A stretch of 55,750 bases of DNA from Dolichospermum planctonicum (GTDB lineage: Bacteria; Cyanobacteriota; Cyanobacteriia; Cyanobacteriales; Nostocaceae). Where the stretch lies: the NCBI RefSeq assembly GCF_005402965.1, contig NZ_BJCF01000030.1, positions 1-55,750 on the forward strand. Direction: 5' to 3'. A program made the translations under genes and the position numbers. Shown piece by piece: positions 48,996 through 55,750 of this stretch (its first letter is position 1; each line of letters opens with the position of its first letter). The notes beneath the pieces are model-generated. The model made no database searches and was not told where the DNA came from. It saw nothing but the letters and a program-made list of their open reading frames with translations.

Positions 48996-49294
48996 AGATT
49001 CACAATTTCTCCAGTATTATGAGTATTAGCTCCAGAAACAAATTCTATCTGCTCTCCATATTGATTATAGCGACGACGGTAAGATTTGCCATCAATTGCT
49101 TTAATTTTCGGACCTGTGCGAACAATTTCCCCATTTGGTCTAATATGAATTTGACTACCATCTGGATGCTGAAATGTTTCATAACCCCCTTGAGTTTGCG
49201 TTTTAAATTCAAATCCTTGGTTGCTGAGAATTATTAAGACTTCTGATCGTGGTTTTCCTGTTAAGTTAGGTAGTTGTTGAGCGGCTATATTCAT
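48992..49294 (-). CDS. Hypothetical protein, 100 aa, resembling a polymorphic-toxin C-terminal domain
   Basis: The product (PRSEVLIILSNQGFEFKTQT, GGYETFQHPDGSQIHIRPNG, EIVRTGPKIKAIDGKSYRRR, FVSGANTHNTGEIVNL) has the short beta-rich, His/Arg-rich style of C-terminal RNase domains of contact-dependent toxins. No N-terminal delivery region is attached. The assignment is a weak impression; it could be any small enzyme-like protein. Confidence 0.5.
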   Translation of the reverse strand: MNIAAQQLPNLTGKPRSEVLIILSNQGFEFKTQTQGGYETFQHPDGSQIHIRPNGEIVRTGPKIKAIDGKSYRRRYNQYGEQIEFVSGANTHNTGEIVNL

Positions 49295-49657
49295 TTATAA
49301 GAGCTTGTTTATTATTCCCATTTTACTCTTTATTTTTTAGGGTGATTTGTGGTTAGGTAATACACAACTAATTACCAAAAAAGGTGCGTTAGGCGATCGC
49401 TAACACACCCTACAAAACTTGTAAATTTTGTTCTATTAAATCTTCTTCATCTTCTAAAAGTTGTTCTTCTAGAAATTCCAACACAGAGAGAAATTATAAC
49501 TATAAGGTAGGTTAGCAACAGTATAATTCACCATAAATAGTCACTGAAACTCAGATTAGATTCGCCACGATAAAATAATTACTGAGTTGGATATTTCTGA
49601 TGTTTTATATTATGCTGCGTTGTCCAAAACCACAACGCACCCTACCATTACTTAAAA
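49295..49657. other. Intergenic region with short repeats (363 bp)
   Basis: No gene seen. It contains the common phrase gcgatcgctaacacacccta (49394-49413), also present in the 77-bp tandem repeats, and a caacgcaccctacc spacer repeat near 49635-49648. Confidence 0.5.
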
Positions 49658-50092
49658 CTATCTAAAGATTGTAAAGAGTGTAAAGCCAATTAGAAGAACT
49701 GAAAAGGTACTAAAAACTTCGATTACAAAATTTTTATCACTAATTAATTGCTTGATATATTCAATGTTATCTGAACTATCACTTACTAAATCTTCCTTTA
49801 TAGGTAAAGGTTTTGAGAGGTTAGCTGAATCTGGGGAAGATTCTTTCTCTATTTCAGAATTATCGATTTCTAATTCTTTTCCTGGCTGAGAAGTTTCTGT
49901 TATCAATTCTGAATCTAGTGAAGATTCTTGCTTTATTTCAGAATCACTAATTTCTAATTCTTTTCCTGGCTGAAAAGCTTCTGCTATCAATAATGTAAAA
50001 TTATACTTTTTGGAAAGAATTACAGAAAAAACTGATACAAAAAAAAGGGTCAAAGCATTAATAATATATGCTATAAAAGTGTGTTTACTCAT
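49658..50092 (-). CDS. Hypothetical membrane protein with internal repeats, 144 aa
   Basis: A transmembrane helix lies at each end (about 6-27, IINALTLFFVSVFSVI; about 123-142, FSTFSVLLIGFTLFTIF). The middle is acidic and has a repeat of about 34 residues (QPGKELEISDSEIKQESSLD and QPGKELEIDNSEIEKESSPD). The DNA repeat units lie at about 49843-49975. Start overlaps the stop of the gene before it. No family recognised. Confidence 0.6.
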   Translation of the reverse strand: MSKHTFIAYIINALTLFFVSVFSVILSKKYNFTLLIAEAFQPGKELEISDSEIKQESSLDSELITETSQPGKELEIDNSEIEKESSPDSANLSKPLPIKEDLVSDSSDNIEYIKQLISDKNFVIEVFSTFSVLLIGFTLFTIFR

Positions 50093-50432
50093 ACTCTGTA
50101 TAAACTCTTGTAGGGCATTCTAAACTTAACCAACCACAAACAGAGATTCTAATCTGTTTTCCTACCCAGTTTCCAGCAATCTTTCCTTTATAAAAGCCGT
50201 CGCCCAGTATAACGGTCTGATCAGGTTGGATGGTAGGAGAATCTATCTTTGGAGTAATACCTGGCTTGGTATAATTTTCACCTTTTATAACTCTCAAGTC
50301 AGCTTGTGAATTTTGCGTAACTAGTGTATCGTTTCTAACCAAAGATTCTGCTCTCGACTCTTGACTCTCAAAGAATGGCAATGAGCATATTGCTAAGATG
50401 AAAATAGTGAAAGTGAAAAATTTTCTGATCAT
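50085..50432 (-). CDS. Hypothetical secreted protein, 115 aa
   Basis: It has a signal peptide (MIRKFFTFTIFILAICSLPF, ending near ESRAES, residue 29). The mature part (IQPDQTVILGDGFYKGKIAG, NWVGKQIRISVCGWLSLECP) contains two Cys and looks periplasmic. It lies in one transcription unit with the membrane protein downstream (8-bp overlap) and a 35-aa membrane peptide upstream. Confidence 0.6.
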   Translation of the reverse strand: MIRKFFTFTIFILAICSLPFFESQESRAESLVRNDTLVTQNSQADLRVIKGENYTKPGITPKIDSPTIQPDQTVILGDGFYKGKIAGNWVGKQIRISVCGWLSLECPTRVYTEYE

Positions 50433-50456
50433 GTCATGAATCTTTTCTACAAGTTC

Positions 50457-50564
50457 TTAAAATCCAAGTAAACCTGACGGAAGCTCTACTATGAACCCAA
50501 GCAAAAATGCAGCAAACCATAAAGCAAATAAACCTACAAATAGTGTAATTACTTTATTGATCAT
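50457..50564 (-). CDS. Small membrane protein, 35 aa
   Basis: On the minus strand a strong Shine-Dalgarno (aggag, 6 bp before) precedes ATG; the product is MINKVITLFVGLFALWFAAF then LLGFIVELPSGLLGF. It is one transmembrane helix. Same strand as the two following genes, with 24 bp to the next start, so a three-gene operon of small envelope proteins is likely. Too short to be found by length filters. Confidence 0.55.
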   Translation of the reverse strand: MINKVITLFVGLFALWFAAFLLGFIVELPSGLLGF

Positions 50565-50757
50565 ATTTATCTCCTATTTCCGATGAATTTTCCTAACTTC
50601 AAACTTGTGTTTATCCCTATTAACCATACACCACTTACCTAAACCTGAAAAGCGGAAAAAAGCGGATTGCAAAAAAAAATTACAAACAGACGGAAAAAAG
50701 CTGAAAAGTACGGATAAAGTCTGCTATCATTACTTATGTCGCGTTACATTTTTAGCC

Positions 50758-51264
50758 ATGCAGGTTCACGAACTACTACAACTTGTGGATGACGCTGTTT
50801 ATCTCAACACGGGAAAGCATCTCAATGACTTGCAACGTGGAGTTATTGAGGGGACATTAAAGTATCAAAAGTATGCTGATATTGCGGAAAATTGTGGTTG
50901 TAGCGCGGGTCATGCAAAGGATGTAGGTTACGAACTTTTAAAAATGTTATCTGATATTTTTGGTGAACCAGTTGATAAAAGTAATCTTAAATCAGTTCTA
51001 GAACGACAAGGAAATGTGAATATTTCTTTGGGTAATAATAGTAGTAATATATTTGGAAACGGCTGTATAAATATTGGTTCTAAACAACCTAAAACTAAAC
51101 CAGATAAAAGTCATCCTGGTAATTCTAAATTAAAGCAACAAGATCAGAATAAAACTCAGATAGAAAAGATTAGTAAATTAAGGTATTTTGGCTTAAATGA
51201 TGAGCAAATTGCAGAGGTGTTAGAGTTACCTTTAGAGGTAATTAAACAGGTAGTATCAGAATGA
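50758..51264 (+). CDS. vMAP-type N-terminal HTH-domain protein, 168 aa
   Basis: The N-terminal part (QVHELLQLVDDAVYLNTGKH, LNDLQRGVIEGTLKYQKYAD, IAENCGCSAGHAKDVGYELL) matches the helical domain found at the front of cyanobacterial NB-ARC/WD40 and vWA-MoxR-associated proteins. Here no ATPase follows; a linker leads to a C-terminal HTH-like end (YFGLNDEQIAEVLELPLEVI). The start at 50758 excludes an implausible Lys-rich upstream frame. Confidence 0.7.
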   Translation: MQVHELLQLVDDAVYLNTGKHLNDLQRGVIEGTLKYQKYADIAENCGCSAGHAKDVGYELLKMLSDIFGEPVDKSNLKSVLERQGNVNISLGNNSSNIFGNGCINIGSKQPKTKPDKSHPGNSKLKQQDQNKTQIEKISKLRYFGLNDEQIAEVLELPLEVIKQVVSE

Positions 51265-51395
51265 TAAAGCTTTTAATTTCCAAGACGCTAGAAATTCAAC
51301 GAAGTTAAAGCATCTTTCAAATCTTGTTATATAATTAGATTTATCATGGATGTTATGACACTTGCGTAAGTGCTATAATAAATAATGGTAAAATT

Positions 51396-51731
51396 TCACA
51401 AAAATTCAAGTTGATTTTTCATATCTTCTGGTTCAAGTGTTTCCCAAATCAAAATTAAAGTATTTAAAATTTCACCAATCGAACGGCGTTTCTGATCACA
51501 ATACGTAATTCCTGCATGAGTTATACCACTACGATGAAGGATGACAAAATCATCATCATGAGTAATTAAGATCCGGTTTTCAGATAAAGAAAAAGCAATT
51601 TGTTCTCTGTCTGATACACCAATTAATCCGGCTTCTGAAGTTGTAGTAACATTAATTCCTCGACGACGCAAACCTAACGCAATTGCATTACTTACACTTT
51701 CATCTAAATGAAATTTAATTCTCTCTATCAT
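51396..51731 (-). CDS. DUF5615 PIN-like toxin (111 aa)
   Basis: The product (IKFHLDESVSNAIALGLRRR, GVSDREQIAFSLSENRILIT, HDDDFVILHRSG) has the DUF5615 acidic motifs HLDE, SDREQI and HDDDF. All are present, so it should be active. It follows its DUF433 antitoxin gene with a 17-bp overlap. Confidence 0.87.
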   Translation of the reverse strand: MIERIKFHLDESVSNAIALGLRRRGINVTTTSEAGLIGVSDREQIAFSLSENRILITHDDDFVILHRSGITHAGITYCDQKRRSIGEILNTLILIWETLEPEDMKNQLEFL

Positions 51732-52038
51732 TGCGTTTTTTCAGCTTTTGTTGTAAAATTGAAGGAGTTTGCCCTTGTATTTCTTGAATCAAATTCTCTG
51801 ATTCTGATATTTGCTTCCTAATTTCCTCCCGATGATCATGATAGTATGCTAAAGCAGCATAGACATCAGATAAGGTAATACTAGGATAATGGTAGAGAAT
51901 TTCATCAGGAGACATTCCCATTTGTTCATGCCAAATCACAATATCCTGAACTCGAATACGATGTCCAGCAATACGAGGTTTTCCTCCACAAATACCAGGA
52001 GTGATTTCAATATGTTCTTTGATTACGTTGACGGACAT
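51715..52038 (-). CDS. DUF433 antitoxin (107 aa)
   Basis: The product (HIEITPGICGGKPRIAGHRI, RVQDIVIWHEQMGMSPDEIL, YHYPSITLSDVYAALAYYHD) is a canonical DUF433 protein with an extended C-terminal helix that contacts the toxin. It is not close in sequence to the pair inside element 4. Confidence 0.87.
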   Translation of the reverse strand: MSVNVIKEHIEITPGICGGKPRIAGHRIRVQDIVIWHEQMGMSPDEILYHYPSITLSDVYAALAYYHDHREEIRKQISESENLIQEIQGQTPSILQQKLKKRNDREN

Positions 52039-52153
52039 ACTATTGTCAGGAAAATTATTTACTCTGATCCTGATTATATCACTATTTTATTAAGTAGGTG
52101 CGTATTGTCGTTATTTTCTCTAAAACTCCCTCATTTAATTGGTTCTTCTGTAC

Positions 52154-52270
52154 CTAAGTAGGTTGGCGTTAAAAATTGTCGTTATGACAAGGGAACTCTT
52201 AACTGGGAAGAGGTTTTGGGCAACTTTACTTTTCGTTACTTATGTCGGTTTTTTCCGTTCACCTACTTAC
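52154..52270 (+). repeat. ~117-bp MITE-like repeat family 2, copy B
   Basis: aagtaggttggcgttaaaaa...cgttcacctacttac is nearly identical to copy A at 27638-27754. It lies exactly where the degraded SagB-type gene begins, so it may have truncated that gene. Confidence 0.82.
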
Positions 52271-53326
52271 TTTAGAAAAGATATATCAAGATATTGCGGG
52301 TAAATCCCTCTGCGGGGGGTTTATATCCTACGAAAGTTTATGTACAGACACGCGGTGTACAAGGAATAATAGTTGAGAATAATTGTCTGACCTTAATTTA
52401 TAAATTAGGCAATGATGGATGAGAAAATTATGTTATACCAAATAAATGTATCAACAGATTCATCTTTTTAGTTAGTTGTGTTTATCATAGGTCTAGCTGG
52501 AAATATCAAGACAGGAGTTGTAGATATTGTTTGTTGGACAGCGGACACCATTTAAGCGCTATCGCTGCTTGAGCATATCTTCACGAAAAAAACATACAAC
52601 TATGTTTTGATTTTGATAAACTTATTCTCAATGCAGATTTGGGATTTGAGAACCAGGAGTTTATTACTAGTTGTGTGATTTCGACAAGCAGCGCGAAAAA
52701 AACTAGTCAGACGCTTAAGACTACCTATATCTTTTGTCTGTAGTCTTGGCCATTGTTAATAAATGTGTGGAAGATGTCTATCAAGCAACGTCTTTACAGC
52801 CTAGTCACCAGCAAAAACTAGAACATCCTCAATTTACAGCGATTTTCACCGAGAACGGTTTTTTGATAACGTTGGGAATAGACGTTCTATTAGGCGTTTT
52901 CAAAAACATTCTGTTTGGAGAAAATGTCTATTGGCAATTGCTTGAGCAGTTCAACCACCAATAGCGACGGAGAATTTTGAGGAAATTTCTATTTACTCAG
53001 TGGTGCATGATATCGAGGGAATTTCACCAGGGTTCTATAAAAATACACATCTCATTGAAGCGGGTAACTTTAGGGAAAAAATAGGTTATTTGTGCATTAA
53101 TCAAGCTATAGATAGAGATTGTGCTGTAACTTTGTTTTTTGTGTCCAATTATTTGAGTTATCAAACCGCTGTGCAATTAGCCGGATTTATTGGAAAGAGT
53201 GTGTATTTATTTAGCAATTATTGGGAAATAGATTGTAGTAGGATTGGTGCTTTTTATGATGATGAAACCCAAGACTTTCTACAAACCAATAAGGACGTAT
53301 TGTACGCAATGGCAATTGGTAAATAA
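52271..53326 (+). pseudogene. SagB-type nitroreductase (two-domain), degraded
   Basis: Pieces in different frames line up in order: RVNPSAGGLYPTKVYVQTRG (about 52300), SSWKYQDRSCRYCLLDSGHH (about 52493), an in-frame TGA then AYLHEKNIQLCFDFDKLILN and ADLGFENQEFITSC (to about 52680). The second domain begins NRRSIRRFQKHSV (about 52881), then another TGA, then ATENFEEISIYSVVHDIEGI and a clean C-terminus IGAFYDDETQDFL...AIGK to 53326. At least two stops and frame changes show it is dead. The N-terminus is missing at the repeat. Confidence 0.8.
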
Positions 53327-53344
53327 ATAGGAAAATAACGGGAA

Positions 53345-53719
53345 ATGACGAAAAAAGAATCTCAATTCCATGCTGATGATAAGCACCCTATACAGCCAAC
53401 ATCAGTAGATATTATGCTTAGGCAACAATTGGAACATTCAATTAGTAAATACTTTTATGAAGGATGCGATCGCATTATTCATAATTTATTGTCTAATTGT
53501 CGTTGGTATGCCACAACCCACGCTAGTATTTTCACTTTAGTCATTGAATGTCCCGACCAAGTTACTAACTGGCAAATTTTGCAACAAATTGTTCCCATGG
53601 CCAATGTTCTTTCTGGCATTGTTAGCAGTGCCAAAATTCGTATTTGTCCACCTGATCATCAAACTGTACCTTTTGAAATGAGGGTAGATGAGTTACCAGT
53701 TTATCGTGATTGGATCTGA
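53345..53719 (+). CDS. Hypothetical protein, 124 aa
   Basis: The complete frame starts 18 bp after the SagB pseudogene stop, with a gggaaatg start context. The product (VDIMLRQQLEHSISKYFYEG, CDRIIHNLLSNCRWYATTHA, QILQQIVPMANVLSGIVSSA) is soluble with mixed alpha and beta character and ends VDELPVYRDWI. The family is not recognised. It is convergent with the hydrogenase protease gene and could be related to either neighbour. Confidence 0.65.
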   Translation: MTKKESQFHADDKHPIQPTSVDIMLRQQLEHSISKYFYEGCDRIIHNLLSNCRWYATTHASIFTLVIECPDQVTNWQILQQIVPMANVLSGIVSSAKIRICPPDHQTVPFEMRVDELPVYRDWI

Positions 53720-53760
53720 TTTAATTGAGGATTTGAGAATTTAGGATTTGAGATTGTTGA

Positions 53761-54234
53761 TTAAGCCATGACATTCTGCTGGATAACTGTAATTAGTTCA
53801 GCAAAAACTAAATCAGCAGAACGTCGAACCACGGGACTTAATTCCAGCCCCAAATCCAGATTTCCAGCTTCAATTAAATAAACTGTCACCTCTTGAGGAA
53901 AATCATCACCAAAGATTTTTCTCCCAGCCGCCAAAGCATGATCCCAACGAAAATCATGTAAGTTGTAACTAGGTTCGGGTAGCGCCTCTAATTCGTTCCC
54001 TGGGACTTTAAATATAGCACCTGCTTCTGAACCTGTGCAACTAGCATCAAGAATAATTAATTTTTTACTTCCTCTCGCTTGAAACATCACTTCCATTCCC
54101 GCAGTTCCACAGTCAAAAACACGGATTTTGGGGTGAGGATTTTGGGCGAGATATTGCTGTAAACCTTGGGCAATAATTACGCCGACAGCATCATCACTGC
54201 GATTCAGATTACCACAACCAATGATAGTTAGCAT
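53761..54234 (-). CDS. hupW: Hydrogenase maturation protease (HupW type)
   Basis: The 157-aa product has the HybD/HyaD-family motifs: IIGCGNLNRSDDAVGVIIAQ with the metal-binding Asp, DCGTAGMEVMFQA, LIILDASCTG and a late HDFRWDHALAAG. It trims the C-terminus of the NiFe hydrogenase large subunit after metal insertion; HupW acts on the uptake hydrogenase HupL that recycles hydrogen from nitrogenase. HoxW of the bidirectional enzyme is the alternative. No hup structural genes are in the window. Confidence 0.85.
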   Translation of the reverse strand: MLTIIGCGNLNRSDDAVGVIIAQGLQQYLAQNPHPKIRVFDCGTAGMEVMFQARGSKKLIILDASCTGSEAGAIFKVPGNELEALPEPSYNLHDFRWDHALAAGRKIFGDDFPQEVTVYLIEAGNLDLGLELSPVVRRSADLVFAELITVIQQNVMA

Positions 54235-54339
54235 GAGATATTTATCCTAACATGAATATTATCAACTTGGCACAAAAAATTAAAATTTATGGAAATTCTG
54301 ACTACATCTTTAATCATTGACTTTATACTGAGTTTAAAT

Positions 54340-54465
54340 AAGTGAACGGAAAAAAACCGACATCAGTAACGAAAAGTAAAGTTGCCCGAAACCTCTTTTC
54401 TGTTAAGAGTTAAGAGTTAAGAGTTCCCTCACTATAACGACAATTTTTAACGCCAACCTACTTAC
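54340..54465 (-). repeat. ~125-bp MITE-like repeat family 2, copy C (inverted)
   Basis: Reverse-complement copy of the family at 27638 and 52154: it starts aagtgaacggaaaaaaaccg and ends taacgccaacctacttac. Inside, gttaagagtta is duplicated, making it about 8 bp longer. Confidence 0.82.
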
Positions 54466-54550
54466 GCAAAACACCAAACATGGAGGTTATTGTGCCAAAG
54501 TATCCAAGTTGGCCTATAATAACAATATTGATATAGTGAGAGAGTGTCCA

Positions 54551-54952
54551 GTGCCTGAAACCCAGGTTGTTTTCTACCAGGAGGAGGATGGGGAAGTACC
54601 TGTTCTGGAATGGTTGACGCGACTTTTAAAAGAAGACCGCAAAGGATATGCAAACTGTGTAGCCCGCATCAAGCAGCTTGCGGCTTTAGGATACGAACTG
54701 CGTCGCCCTGGGGCGGATTACTTGCGAGATGGAATTTATGAATTGCGGGCAAAGCATATTCATGTCCAGTACCGGATTTTGTACTTCTTTCATGGGCAAA
54801 ACGTGGCGATTCTGGCACAAGCCATTACGAAAGAACAAGCAGCAGTACCAGCAATTGATATCGAACGAGCGATAGCGCGAAAGCGTTTATTTGAGGAAAA
54901 CCCAGAAACACACACTTACTACGAGGAGGAAGATGATGATGGCCAAGACTAA
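54551..54952 (+). CDS. HigB-type toxin, phage-derived Gp49-like (DUF891) family
   Basis: The product (VVFYQEEDGEVPVLEWLTRL, YANCVARIKQLAALGYELRR, DGIYELRAKHIHVQYRILYF, VAILAQAITKEQAAVP) is a canonical Gp49-like mRNA interferase. The ELR and Y-R-I-LYF core is intact. No ATG is available at the expected start; GTG at 54551 is preferred, GTG 54536 and TTG 54509 are alternatives. It overlaps the antitoxin gene by 20 bp. Confidence 0.83.
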   Translation: MPETQVVFYQEEDGEVPVLEWLTRLLKEDRKGYANCVARIKQLAALGYELRRPGADYLRDGIYELRAKHIHVQYRILYFFHGQNVAILAQAITKEQAAVPAIDIERAIARKRLFEENPETHTYYEEEDDDGQD

Positions 54953-55250
54953 GGATGCGATTAAAATTATCGACAAGATGACTCGTACTGATCCTCAACT
55001 TGAGGCAATGGTAGCGGTATCTGCCATTAATGGAGAAGTGGCACAGTTAATATATGAAGCCAGAACCAAAGCAGGGTTAACGCAGAAACAGTTGGCTGAA
55101 CTGATTGGTACAAAACAACCAGTAATTGCACGGCTAGAAGATGCTGACTATGAAGGACATTCTCTTTCCATGCTGCAAAAAATCGCTCATGCTCTGAATC
55201 AGCGGGTAGTAATTCATCTAACTCCAATGGATGAACAGCAAATTGCATAG
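54933..55250 (+). CDS. HigA-type XRE antitoxin (105 aa)
   Basis: The product (VAQLIYEARTKAGLTQKQLA, ELIGTKQPVIARLEDADYEG, LQKIAHALNQRVVIHLTP) has a classical XRE helix-turn-helix. A gaggagg lies just upstream of three consecutive ATG codons (54933, 54936, 54939). It neutralises the toxin encoded in front and likely represses the operon. Confidence 0.85.
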   Translation: MMMAKTKDAIKIIDKMTRTDPQLEAMVAVSAINGEVAQLIYEARTKAGLTQKQLAELIGTKQPVIARLEDADYEGHSLSMLQKIAHALNQRVVIHLTPMDEQQIA

Positions 55251-55382
55251 TGACTGGCAGAGGGTAAGGTGGAGTAAAACTTTCAGTGGGGAAATAGATT
55301 TTCTGCGATAGCGAAGCGCTCCGTAGGAATCGCTTATTTCACCCTTTTTATTGATATCAGGGTCTTGGTAAGAACTTACTTA

Positions 55383-55515
55383 TATTAAGAATTTTGCTAA
55401 AAATATCATTGATATTATTGCTTATAAATATATTCGGGAAGGTCAAGAAATTACGATTAATTATAATGGACAGGTTGATGATATTTCTCCTGTGTGGTTT
55501 GATGTGGAGGAATAA
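55383..55515 (+). pseudogene. SET-domain protein, C-terminal fragment
   Basis: The frame NFAKNIIDIIAYKYIREGQE then ITINYNGQVDDISPVWFDVE and stop is the end of a SET-like domain (GQEITINY motif). It has no start and the front of the domain is absent; the DNA before it is spacer repeat. Confidence 0.6.
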
Positions 55516-55626
55516 AGCTCACCCAGTGGCGCACAGTCCCAGAAAGAGGAAGAAATGAGCAGATGTCTCGTACTTACATTAATTTAGTAAAGTAGGTTGG
55601 GTTGACGCAAGGAAACCCAACACTTA

Positions 55627-55750
55627 CAGCACTTCCCGGTGTTATGAGGTACAGTAACAACAATTAGTGAACCAATTTTTTAAATGTTGAGGATTCATCA
55701 AATCGAGAGCAACAGAAATAACTTTATCAACTATTTCAGTGGTAGTTGGA
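55627..55750 (-). mobile_element. End of an IS630-type insertion sequence (transposase C-terminus)
   Basis: On the minus strand the frame reads PTTTEIVDKVISVALDLMNP, QHLKNWFTNCCYCTS and stop (stop codon at 55642-55644). The ending LKNWFT-x-CCY matches C-termini of IS630/Tc1-type transposases. Fifteen bases after the stop the sequence reaches cagcacttcccggtgttatg, the presumed terminal repeat, which resembles the left end of the 109-bp MITEs. The rest lies outside the window. Confidence 0.6.

Noticed and set aside
52734-52964. A 76-aa ORF (CVEDVYQATSLQ...)
   Set aside because: The better reading is a degraded SagB-type nitroreductase whose pieces lie in neighbouring frames through this stretch.

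Overview
The window is a nitrogen-fixation (nif) locus of a filamentous heterocyst-forming cyanobacterium (Nostocales). The evidence is the gene order nifB-fdxN-nifS-nifU-nifH-nifD-nifK-nifE-nifN-nifX-(NifX-associated)-(DUF683)-nifW-hesA-hesB-fdxH-feoA, the heterocyst-type ferredoxin fdxH, HIP1 palindromes (GCGATCGC), heptameric intergenic repeats, low GC, and developmental excision elements. Genus assignment is not possible from the window alone.

The main result is that the two nitrogenase structural genes nifH and nifD are each interrupted twice. Four separate elements, about 26.4 kb in total, are present. Element 1 (in nifH, 1,768 bp) carries a XisF-type serine recombinase. Element 2 (in nifH, 8,058 bp), element 3 (in nifD, 1,821 bp) and element 4 (in nifD, 14,733 bp) each carry a XisA/XisC-type tyrosine recombinase. 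Short direct repeats (13, 8, 9 and 7 bp) mark the ends. Joining the segments at these repeats restores exactly 891 nt for nifH (296 aa) and 1,503 nt for nifD (500 aa), with correct conserved motifs across every junction. As it stands the locus cannot make nitrogenase, and four site-specific excisions would be needed, presumably in differentiating heterocysts.

Layout. 1-4555: a TpsB-type outer-membrane transporter and a CHASE2/Ser-Thr kinase, both on the minus strand. 4556-5567: long nifB leader with a 28-codon upstream ORF that overlaps the nifB start. 5568-9776: nifB, fdxN (uninterrupted here), nifS, nifU. 10001-20717: nifH with elements 1 and 2. 20849-38905: nifD with elements 3 and 4. 39059-47457: nifK to feoA. 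47458-55750: an accessory region with toxin-antitoxin genes, small secreted and membrane proteins, a degraded SagB-type nitroreductase, a hydrogenase maturation protease (hupW-like), a HigB/HigA pair and the end of an IS630-type transposase.

Cargo of the large elements. Element 2 holds a type ISP-like restriction-modification gene split by a toxin-antitoxin pair, then a string of antitoxins beside broken toxins. Element 4 holds four Uma2-family nuclease-like genes, intact and broken toxin-antitoxin modules, a cyclophilin between two paralogous secreted proteins, and an 809-aa phytase-like/Calx-beta/RTX protein. Most toxin genes inside the elements are inactivated while antitoxin genes remain open. 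Two families of small palindromic or MITE-like repeats are spread through the window; one shares its end with the IS630-type element at the right edge. If element 2 lost the DNA between its two MITE copies it would shrink to about 1.96 kb, close to the recombinase-only elements 1 and 3.
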